Assembly (NCBI RefSeq): GCF_932526225.1
Contig: NC_064044.1
Location: forward strand, 5,185,747 to 5,227,746
Direction: 5' to 3'
DNA length: 42,000 nucleotides
From: Nematostella vectensis
Taxonomy: Eukaryota; Cnidaria; Anthozoa; Actiniaria; Edwardsiidae
Shown here: positions 18,201 through 30,200 of the stretch, piece by piece
Numbering within the stretch: position 1 is the stretch's first letter
How the letters are laid out: each line of letters starts with the position of its first letter
The notes under the pieces: model-generated
Seen by the model: the letters and a program-made list of their open reading frames with translations, nothing else
What the model was told of the DNA's origin: nothing
Databases searched by the model: none
Made by a program: the position numbers and the translations under genes

Positions 18201-21200
18201 GCCTCGCTCACTTACCGTCTGTAGGTATCTTGGTACACGAGTATCCATCTTCGTAAGCCTCGCTTACTTACCGTCTGTAGGTATCTTGGTACACGAGTAT
18301 CCATCTTCGTAAGCCTCGCTTACTTACCGTCTAGGTATCTTGGTACACGAGTATCCATCTCCGTAAGCCTTGCTTACTTACCGTCTATAGGTACCTTGGT
18401 ACACGAGTATCCATCTTCGTAAGCCTCGCTTACTTACCGTCTATAGGTATCTTTGTACACATGTATTTTTACCGTAGGCCTCGCTTACTTACCGTTTGTA
18501 GGTATCTTGGTACACGAGTATCCATCCCCGTAAGCCTTGCTTACTTACCGTCTATAGGTATCTTTAGTACACATGTGTTTTTACCGTAAGCCTCGCTCAC
18601 TTACCGTCTGTAGGTATCTTGGTACATGAGTATCCATCCCCGTAAGCCTTGCTTACTTACCGTCTGTTGGTATCTTGGTACACGAGTATCCATCCGCGTA
18701 AGCTTCGCTTACTTACCGTCTGTTGGTATCTTGGTACACGAGTATCCATCTCCGTAAGCCTCGCTTACTAATCGTCTGTAGGTATCTTGGTACACCAGTA
18801 TCCATACCCATAAGCCTCGCTTACTTACCGTCTGTTGGTATCTTGGTACACGAGTATCCATCCCCGTAAGCCTTGCTTACTTACCGTCTGTTGGTATCTT
18901 GGTACACGAGTATCCATCTCCTTCGTATCCCTCCCGGCAGTAACACTTGCCGTGGATACAGCGCGCATGCGCGTCACACTCCGAGCACAGGTCAACTGCA
19001 GAAAATTTATATGCGGTTAGATGCAACCTAAGCTAACCATGTGGAACAAAGGTTTCCATTTTAATTATTTATGTTTTTATTTTTTTTTATTTGTATTTAC
19101 ATTTTATTATTATTTATCACATCTATAAATATTTTGTTTATCATTCATTATTATTCGTTAAATGTTTATTTTTTTGCGGTTAGTAAGGTTAACTTTCATT
19201 GCAAAAAAGATAGATATTGCTTTAGTCTTGGATTATCTATTCCACTCTGTGTTGAGACTATAGTCTCCATCAAATAGCAATCATTAAATTGATATACCTT
19301 CCCGGTACCATGCCCTACCGTCACAGAATCGTCCCTTGTATCTAGGGTTGGCGCAGATGCATTCATAGTCGTTGCCAGAGATTTCTTTGCATATTCCTCC
19401 GTGCAGACATGGGTTAGGGTGACACAGGTGGTGACCTACAACATGCGGTACGTATTAAGGGATTAGTGTCTGCCGCGTAACATGGTAGTAGCGTGACATG
19501 ACGTGATGTGATGTGACATGGGTTAGGGTGACACAGGTGATTACCTGCAACATGCGGTACGTGTTAGGGGATTAGTGTATACCGCGTGACATGACGTGAC
19601 ACAGATGATGATTTGAAACGTGCAGCAAGTATCAAGGATTATATCTAACACTGCTTGAAGTTGCATGGCAGTGGCGTGCCATGCGTTAGGGTATTAGGTG
19701 GTGATAATCGGCAACATGCCACACGTGTTAGAACGTGACGTGCTAGTGGCAGTCACGTGACATGGTCTAGCGTGACACTGGTGTTGTTTTGAAATTTTCT
19801 GGAATTAAAATTCTTGACAGAGAAATGTCACTTCAAATCTTAGAATTTACAGAAATTAAGCCGTTCACCCAGAGGTGACAAACCAGTGTATCGTGTGACT
19901 CACGGTAGCTGTCTTCGTGTTCTTTGTACTTGTAGACGACCTTGACACTCCTACGCGATGCGCATGTCCTTCCGTAGAAGTCCTCTGTGCAGATGCAGTA
20001 GAAAGTAGTCTTGCCCTCGATGCACGTGGCACCGTTTTCACATGGGTTTGGCACACAGTACGTAACCGGTACCGTCGGGCCTTGGCAAAGAGGTAATATT
20101 ATCATATTAGGATGAATTATTTGCAGTCAGTTGTATAAAGCTATTAAAGGGCGTGGAAATACTATAGCGCCGACAAAACAATGTAAACTTATTATTATAG
20201 CTTATTGCAGACCAATGTAGTACTCACTATAGCTTCTTTACAGGCGAATTTTGAACTTACTTAAGACTGTTACAGGCAAATCTGGAACTTACTAAAACGA
20301 TTCATACAGGCCAATGTAGAACTCACTAAAGATTCTTACAGGACAACCTAGATCTTACTTTATTATTACAAACCAATGTAGAACTCACTTGCTTGGGGTA
20401 ATCGCTAATATAAGCTTAGTGCACGTATACCCATCACCGGTCCAATGGGGCCTTACAGACCAAATAGAACCCACTATAGCCATATTTCAAACAAATGTAG
20501 AACTTACTATAGCTTGGGGGAATCACTAATATAAGCTTAGTGCACGTATACCCATCACCGGTCCACTGGGGCCTTACAGACCAAAAAGAACCCACTATAG
20601 CTTATTACAAACCAATGTAGAACTAACTATAGCTTGGGGGATTTGCAAATATAAGCTTAGTGCACGTATACCTATCACCGGTCCCTTGGGGCCTTACAGA
20701 CCAAAGAGAACACACACAAACCAATGTAGAACTTACTATAGCTTGGGGGATTTGCAAATATAAGCTTAGTGCACGTATACCCATCACCGGTCCCTTGGGG
20801 CCTTACAGACCAAAGAGAACACACAAACCAATGTAGAACTTACTATAGCTTGGGGGATTTGCAAATATAAGCTTAGTGCACGTATACCCATCACCGGTCC
20901 ACTGGGGCCTTACAGACCAAAACGAACCCACTATAGCTTATTACAAACCAATGTAGAACTTACTATAGCTTGGGGGATTTGCAAATATAAGCTAAGTGCA
21001 CGTATACCCATCACCGGTCCATTGGGGCCTTACAGACCAAAGAGAACCCACACAAACCAATGTAGAACTTACTATAGCTTGGGGGATTTGCAAATATAAG
21101 CTTAGTGCACGTATACCCATCACCGGTCCCTTGGGGCCTTACATACCAAAGAGAACCCACACAAACCAATGTAGAACTTACTATAGCTTGGGGGATTTGC

Positions 21201-24200
21201 AAATATAAGCTTAGTGCACGTATACCCATCACCGGTCCCTTGGGGCCTTACAGACCAAAGAGAACCCACACAAACCAATGTAGAACTTACTATAGCTTGG
21301 GGGATTTGCAGATATAAGCTTAGTGCACGTATACCCATCACCGGTCCACTGGGGCCTTACAGACCAAAGAGAACCCACACAAACCAATGTAGAACTTACT
21401 ATAGCTTGGAGGATTTGCAGATATAAGCTTAGTGCACGTATACCCATCACCGGTCCACTGGGGCCTGCACCTGCATGAGCCATCATAACACGAGGCATTG
21501 GGGTCACATCGATCGCACTTGTTTTCTGTGAGAAGTAGAAAGTTATATCGTGAGACTGTAGTTCAAATGTGGAGGGGGATCTATAAATTTGATTTCTTTC
21601 CCTCCTGCAACAAATATTTCGATCTCCTTGCCATTTAAAAGGACTAGCTACCCACCAGCCCACTACTATCTGTCTACCTACTTACATAACTACGTATTCA
21701 CCCAAAGTACATGATCTGCTTGCCTGCCTTCCAACCTACTCCACTACCTACCAACTTACTACCTGTGTACCTACTTACATAACTACGTATTCACCTAAAG
21801 TACATGATCTGTTTGCCTGCCTTTCAACCTACTCCACTACCTACCAACTTTCTACCTGTGTACCTACTTACATAACTACGTATTCACCTAAAGTACATGA
21901 TCTGCTAGCCTGCCTTCCAGCCTACTCCACTACCTACCAACCTACTACCTGTCTACCTACTTACATAACTACGTATTCACCTAAAGTACATGATCTGTTT
22001 GCCTGCCTTTCAACCTACTCCACTACCTACCAACTTACTACCTGTGTACCTACTTACATAAATACGTATTCACCTAAAGTACATGATCTGCTTGCCTGCC
22101 TTCCAACCTACTCCACTATCTACCAACTTACTACCTGTGTACCTACTTACATAACTACGTATTCACCTAAAGTATATTATCTGCTTGCCTGCCTTCCAAC
22201 CTACTCCACTACCTACCAACTTACTACCTGTGTACCTACTTACATAATTACGTATTCACCTAAAGTACATTATCTGCTTGCCTGCCTTCCAACCTACTCC
22301 ACTACCTACCAACTTACTACCTGTGTACCTACTTACAAAACTACGTATTCACCTAAAGTACATCATGATCTGTTTGCATGCCTTCCAACCTACCCCACTA
22401 CCTACCAACTTACTACCTGTGTACCTACTTACATAACTACGTATTTACCTACAGTACATTTGTGATCTGTTTGCCTGCCTTCCAACCTACTCCACTACCT
22501 ACCAACTTTCTACCTGTGTACCTACTTACATAACTACGTATTTCCCTACAGTACATGATCTGCTTGCCTGCCTTCCAACCTACTCCAATACCTACGAACT
22601 TACTATCCGTACACCACCTTCAGTACTTGTATTATTTGCTTGCCTACCATTTTACTTCCTCTCTACCTACTTACGTAACAATCCACTCCCCTGCCTGCCT
22701 AGCTGTCTCCCTAACTGTATACACGGCTATATTTAGTAAATAAACCCCTTCTGGCAAAAAAAAAAAAACAAGCTCAAAACTTGCATTTCGACTGATGGAT
22801 TGACACCTAGACTGTTTTCTTATTGTTCTGCTGTGAGCTGGAATAGAAATTGAAGCAAAAGTTTTCAATTTTGAAATATCTTATACGCGCGCGCTGACGT
22901 GCACGGGAATGACGCCACGCGCTGATGTGAAGTTTTTTTGTCATTGCATTTTCTTTCGCGTTTCAGGATAAATTCTAAAAAGAAATATTGATGATAATTC
23001 TATAAAAAAATTCTTTCCATGCCTTCATAGCGTTTTGAAATCCTTGTTTGAGGAGTTATTGGGTAGACAAAAAGTGAGTTTTGACTGCACAAAAAGCTTC
23101 ACAGGACAGATATCACTTTGGCTGGACGTTATCGACTGATGTTTGTCATGTGAAAATATGCGTGCCCGTATTGACCAATGAGCGCGCGTGAAAATTCATC
23201 ACTGGGATATAATCGACTATATACCCTGCACGTCTACCTATCAATACATTCAGCTACGTCCTTCCATCAAAATAAAATTCGCATTGTTACAAGTTTACTC
23301 CCGGAGGGTAGACGGAAATTTTGTCCAAAGACAAAATAATCTATTAGAATCCGCCACAGGCCATCCTCTCTAAATTATCAGTCACGTCCTCATAGAAACT
23401 TCCAATATACACACTACATTCACAATTTTGAATAATTTTTCGCGTTTTCTGTTAAAAATTACCGGGGATTGTTACGTTATCGACCGGAAGTAAATTGGTG
23501 ATAATGCCGCATTAAATACCCCTGTACTTACTACTGCAGTCGGTCCCATCGTATTGTTTCGGACACAGGCAAACCACTTGGTTGTTGATAAACTGGCAAG
23601 TTCCTCCATTTTGACACGGATCACGTGACTTTCCACCCATAGGGAGACATGGGTTGTCCACTGAAATCCATTATCAAAACACAATCAAGAAAGAGCAGCT
23701 TCGCAAGATTTTGTGGGCCGGTTTCAACTACGCACTTTGGAAGTGGCCTAAGTTTTAGGCGCGTACACAGGAAGGTGCGCGTGTACCCCCGTTGCACGCC
23801 AAAAAGCTGGTCATTTTTTTAAAGGATCCGCAATTACTATACCTGTTTCATATGATACCTGTTAACCCACCCCCTCCCCCATTATCAAAACACAACCAAG
23901 AAAGGGTAACGTCCCAAGATTTCTTTGGGCCGATCTCAATACGGAATTATGCCATAAGAAAGTGCCGTATGAGGACGCAATTAGTAACTAGCATGAAGTA
24001 TCCTACAGGGTTGTACATTTAACCAATAATAAGAGCACAGTCCTGTGAGGGCTTAAAAAAGGCTCACCACGCCGCCATTTTATGCTCCCGCTCAATGCCG
24101 AGTCACACAAAGCATCCATTTCCGTCGGCTAATTCAAGCGAGTAACCAAGATATTTTCAATCAAATATCGTCAATAACGTACCAAACTTCATCCGCAGAT

Positions 24201-27200
24201 TGTTATTTTAAAGTTTTTTTTTTTTGCAAATAAATCGTTGTATATTCAATGATAAAAATTAACAAAGGGGCGGTTGATCGACATTCTTTAATCACGAGTT
24301 CGGTGTAGGCTAAGCCTACCCAACCACCCGACGTTGCGCTGGGGGAGAGGGGGGGGGGGGGAGGGGATCGGGATTGCTATCCTGCAGAATCCCATATGTC
24401 ATGAATCATTATCATAATTTGGTTGATATCGAAAGAAGCAATATAATTTCAGCTCTAAGAGAGAACAGCGGGAAAATTTAAGCAGCAAAAGATTATAACA
24501 AAGATGCGAGGGAATAAAGAAAAACTCCTCCCGATTAGATAATAGCTAGGCTAAGAATGTATGGAGTTTTTGTTTGAGGAATTTTCTTGCCGCTCGTTTT
24601 CGGATGGTTGCTGTACCCACATTCGCATGTTGCTCCGGTGTAAGGCGCGATGCACGTGCACGTGGGAATGCCTCCGCTTGACTGGCAGCGCCCACCGTTA
24701 TGACAATTAAAGCCAGTGCATGGGTCGTATTCTGTTAAAAATAGGCAAAACATATTTGATTTGGGTTTTACAGAAAATTTTACAATCTGAAAAAAAAATT
24801 GTTCCACACAACTGTGGTCGGTTATATGAAAATACGAACTTTGTCGTAGACTGTTTGTGTTGTATTCGTGAATAATAATTATCCAATGAACGTGTGTGGT
24901 TCTCATGACGAGAAGTCAAGTCTTATGTCGTGTGAGAACCGGCTCGACGTAAGCGCAAGGTTTTACGCGTCCTCATTTCGTAGTCTAGTGCCCATTCCTC
25001 AACGACGAGCTTTAGCTGGATTTTAATTTATTCTTATGTTCCGCTAATGCTTTCGTCGATCCGGTTCTCACGCGACGTAAGCGTAGCATTGACTTAAGAT
25101 TATCAAAACTTCCCGTATTTTTTGCGCTTACGTGAAGCCGATTCTCACGCGGCATAAGACTCTTACGCTTCCGTCTCCGCTTACGCTTACATCGCTCGTA
25201 AGAACCAGCCTTCACTGCGTTTTACAATATTCTGCGAACTCTCGTCAATAAAGCTCTAACTGCTAAAACACTTTCTTGCTCCCGTCATTCAAACTAACAG
25301 AATTACATTTGGTGCTTGGTAATTGGTCAGTGCCTGGTGAAAAGTTGACGTGTTTTGATACCATTACGGTGATGGCCAATGAATCCGCTTCAAGGATTTT
25401 GTGTGACGAGAGCCAGAAAGGCGATTTAGCAGTTGGAAATCATCGGAGGTAGTTCGCAGAACATTGAAACCTGCAGTATAAATATTCATACAGAATAACC
25501 GCATTTGTTTTCCTGACAGGACTTTTCAAAAGTACTTACGCGTACAAGTCTGGCCCGTGTAGCCCTTGTTGCACTCACACCACCAGTCTGAATCCGTGGA
25601 GTACATGTGATTTTGCTCATGGCACGTGCCACCGTTCTCGCACGGGTTGGGATGACAATGGACTTTCTCTGTACCACGTGAGTAATAAAAAAATGGGTTG
25701 ACAATAGTCTCTGTAGATAGTATAGTGTGGATGTAATGAACTCTTTTGGATGTTGATGATGGTTCGGAGATATGATGATGATTATTATAATGATGTTTCT
25801 TATGATGATAATGATCATGATAAAGATAACAGCTATAAATAACAGTATAAAAGAATGTTGTTTTTTTGGATATTGAAGCGGCATTGTCACCAGAGAAATT
25901 ATTGGTTTATGTTGATGGCGAAGATTATAATGATTTTGGGTTAAGTTTTACTTGATGACATGATAATTATCACAAACTCTTGACCGGGCTTGCAGTAAAG
26001 TTGCCGAGAGATCCACAGGCTTACCAACCTCTCAGTCTGTCTCCAGTCAATCCCAGTAACTAGCTCGAATATTATTTTCACGATTGATCACTTCCTGTAA
26101 TTGTCCTATAATTGTCTTATATCTTATAATAAAGGTCACAATAAACTCTCATTGCTTTTTGACATGTATTTATTCAGAAATAAGCGGTATTTCTAACGTT
26201 TGTAACGCGAAATCCCTCAAATGCTCACACGTTAGAAATACCGCTTATTTCTGAAAAAATACACATCACAAAGCAATGAGAGTTTATTGTAACCTTTATT
26301 CTAGGATATAAGACAATCAGAGGGCAATTACAGGACTGGAGGTGATCAGTCGTGAAAATATTCGAGCTAGTTACTGGGATTGACTGACTAAGAGGTTGGT
26401 AAGCCTGTGAGAGATCAGTCCAATTTGCACAATTTGTATAAGGGTTCCAATATATCACAGCACGGGGTATAAAGTCCGATACTCACTTCTTCTACAGTGA
26501 AAACCATTTCCACTGAATCCAGGCCGGCAAACACATTTATCATCCACGCACAGAGCATGGCGAGAACATCTGTCACAAATCCGCGATAATAGAACTGTAG
26601 ACAAAGACAATACCACATAGCACTGTGGGTATAATATACATCTCTTCTAAATGCTGATAAGTAAGAGGAACTTTTCAAACTTCTTCACTTCGTCGACCAT
26701 GCTCAAATCAGGAACTGACCAATAATGATTCACAATACAAGACTTGTGGGCGAAATAGCCTTACTGCCTTACTTATTGTTGAACTAAGTGTGAACGAAAT
26801 GGCAGGAAACTAGGAAAATCTGCAGTAACACAATAGGCTTTGATAGGAAATACCCCTCCCACTTTAATTAGATTAAAAAATAAGACGCATAATACTTTTC
26901 TTAAATAAAAATAGACGTGAAAAATCTGTTGTGAGCCATTTTTTTGGCATTTTCTATTGAACATTCAAATATTTTTTTCTAAAAAAGTTACATTTTAATA
27001 AAATAGGTTTACATAAAAACCAAAGCAACCATGCTGCTGGCATTCTACGGTCCCTCTGCTACGATCCCATACACCATCGATCCACGAAAGGCATCCATTT
27101 GCATCGGCAATATAAGCAAGTAGCTCAGATTCTTTCAACCAAATTGTTGTTGATAAACAGTCAGACTACAGTCGTGGATACATTTAAATGTTCTCTTTTA

Positions 27201-30200
27201 GAATCTAAAAATTAAAAAAGGATTGGCCGATCGAAATTCTTTAAACTCACCTTCGCAATGCCGTCCGTTTCTATCATCGGGGCAAATACACACGTATCTG
27301 TACCCTGCGGGGATGCATCGTCCGCCGTACAAGCACGGGTTAGGGTCACAAGGCTGGCTCCCGGGGCTTGACAAAAATACTGCAAGGGATGACATTTTTT
27401 TTTCAAGTTGACGAAAAAAAATACTTATTATCAAAAGCAAATGGCCTGCACATATTATAAAACCTTCTCTAGATTACCAAGAACATTAAATTCCGTTGGT
27501 AGTATGGACCATAATTTACCCATAATGCACTGCCAGTGGAAATACGGGTCGGCGGAGCAATGCATCATGAGTAGATCTTGTGTCCAGTCTTACGTTACGT
27601 TAAATCTTACTTATATGCTTGCTTACATTACGTATTAACAACTTACATTTTTGTTTACTTTACTTTATTTTGTTTTATCTTATTGGATACCCCTACTATT
27701 GTTCCATTTTTATGGAGAACATTTTTAAGCAACAACCCTTTTTTTTGTTACCTTCCTTATAGTACTCATTCTTCGACGAGGCGGTGTCTAGGCATGCAAG
27801 TAGAGTAAATAGAAACGGAGAAGTCTTTAGAATGCTTCGTCACCATGTAAATATTAGCTATTATCTATAGACGAACCGTTTTAGAGTTTTTTTTTTGTAT
27901 TCTCGCTTAATACACTTCGTTTGTACATTCTTACATCGAGCATTCGTTGTATAAAGAAGTATCTGTCTCTCACCATTGACTCTCCTCTTCTTTCTCTTTC
28001 CCCTTCTTTCTCTCTTCCCTCTTTCTATTTTTTTGTGCTTTGGTTAAGCCTGGCTTGAATTGTATAGCAGGTGATGTAAACACTTAGTAAAATCTTGTTA
28101 TATCTTTGGTATAGCCATTATACCCCAACCCTGCCTCTGCATTGTCCCTTCGCGAACAAGCTCAGTGCCTTTCGCAGGAGCTGAACATTTTTAAATAAGA
28201 TATGAAGCTTTTGAGACTACTTATTATACGTCTGAATACTGTTTAATGCGCATAAATACGTCTGATATATTGGAACCAACCTTGGCACGTTTGCCCTGAG
28301 AATCCATTCGGACAGATACACGTGTATTCAGACTCCTTCACAGGGTCTACAGAGCACGTACCACCATTAAGACATGGACTGCTCTGGCAAGCGTTGTTAT
28401 TCAGCCGTGCTTGAAAGAGAAATCACAGATTTAATAGAAATATATGTCAATTGTGTAGTTCCAAAAAATATCCATACCCCCATTCAGGGGGTCTGAGGTA
28501 TGACCCCCCACCTTTCTGGACTTTCCATTTTGGGTGCCAATTTTAACCCCCCACCCCTCCGGATTTTCCAGATATAATACTCGATATCCCATACCCTCCT
28601 CAGGAAATTTTGATTTCACAAAAATGTAATGCAAATCCATGACAGACTTGATCAGAAAAGCGTTACGAATAATTAACCCGTCTCAGTCAGTTTGTAATTT
28701 GATATCCAAAAAAAAACTGCACTGCCAAGATTTCTACTTTCCTGAATCCGCCCCCCCCCCCCCCCCCCTATCAAAAGGACCCGTTGTTTTTGTTTTGATA
28801 ATGGAAAAACTCTACTGCGAAATAGTTCGGCGGCTTCAAAAATTGCAGCCCGACGAAATGCATTGCGGACATTTGATAACACTTGTGATTGTGTAAACAT
28901 AGCGTAAAATATATTTCCTTGTAACTGAAAATGAAATAGATAAATCTGCCGTCATCATGTACAAATAGGGGGTACCAGTCTATCCCCCGTAAAGAAGAAT
29001 TGGCGTTATTAAGGCGTCAAATAATTTTAGTGTGAGGGGTACATTGGTTCAAAAAAGGTTAACCATTACGTTTTTCAGTTTATATAGAGCCTTTAGGGTT
29101 ACTTTTTTGTTTCTTCTTTGGCTAAGCTAAAATTTCCGAATGCGCTGAAATGAACGCCCGGGTATTTATATGATTTCACATTTTCAATTAGATTATATTT
29201 ATAACGGAATAAGTAGTTATTTAGTATCTTTCCGCAATTATTAAAGATTAGTACTTTGGTTTTGTCTAGATTAACGGAAAGCTCACTCTTGTCGCAAAAG
29301 TCACCTAGGACATCAAGAAAGCCTTTTGCTGATCTTGAGCATATTACCAGATCATATGCGTATAACATGCATGTTAAGATCCTATCGTGTATCTCAGGTA
29401 GAAGTTGAATAGCGTTGGCGAAATCATGCACCCCTGTTTCACTCCTGTGTAACATCTAAATGCTGTCGTCAAAAACTGTCTAATTTTAGCGGAGCCAGCG
29501 CGGCCGCAATCACATCGTTATGTGCTAAATAGGAAATTGATTTAATTGCTCATTATAATGCAAATATATACCTAGAATAATCACCTAGGTGACCTCTACA
29601 AAGCTACATATTGACGATTTTCCGATATTAAGATTAAAAGAAATTCAAATAAACGTGGAAAAAAAATAAACAGATAAAGTTGTGCCGAAAATTTTATTTT
29701 TCGACAAAATATAAAACGCATACGTAACTTGTAGGCACCCTCACAAATAAAGCTACATTTATCTTTGCAGATACTTCAACAGCTAAGATTATAGATTTTT
29801 CTATTGTGACGTCATCGCATGACGACATCACCTGATGACGTCATTGTAATGTAGATGTTCATAAACAATGATGCCATGCCTAAATTCATTTCATTTCACA
29901 AATGTTTGGCGGATTTATAGCGTCTGGAAGTTTTCCTAGCAACGGCCAACACCCTTAAGGAAATGTGTGGGATGTAGCCATCAATTTTACCCAACCGGCT
30001 ATTAGAATGCCATCATCATCATCATCATCATCATCATCATTTTTTTTATTCTTAACAAACTCTTATTTACAAATGTAATTAAGACCCGAAAAACATCCCT
30101 CATTTTATCCACGCGTTTCCTTATGTTTCATGAGATAATATGACTATTAAATATTAAAATATATTCCATCTTAATCGAAATAAAAATGGAGGTTTCTTGT

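Noticed and set aside
17605-18915. Regular repeats that could suggest a CRISPR array
   Set aside because: Units are contiguous with no unique spacers, contain exon sequence, and the genome is animal; it is a minisatellite.
20996-21426. Plus-strand 70-codon open frames repeated every 109 bases
   Set aside because: Translations of the minisatellite on the non-coding strand.
21229-21663. 144-codon minus-strand open frame over exon 12 and the array
   Set aside because: It starts in intron, runs through exon 12 in the wrong frame and continues into repeats; unit length of 109 shifts frame each copy.
26415-26678. 87-codon minus frame over gene A exon 8
   Set aside because: Wrong frame; the phase-1 frame with EGF cysteines is the coding one.
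29099-29455. Active reverse transcriptase gene
   Set aside because: Catalytic YADD is altered, frames are broken and the region is split by another element.
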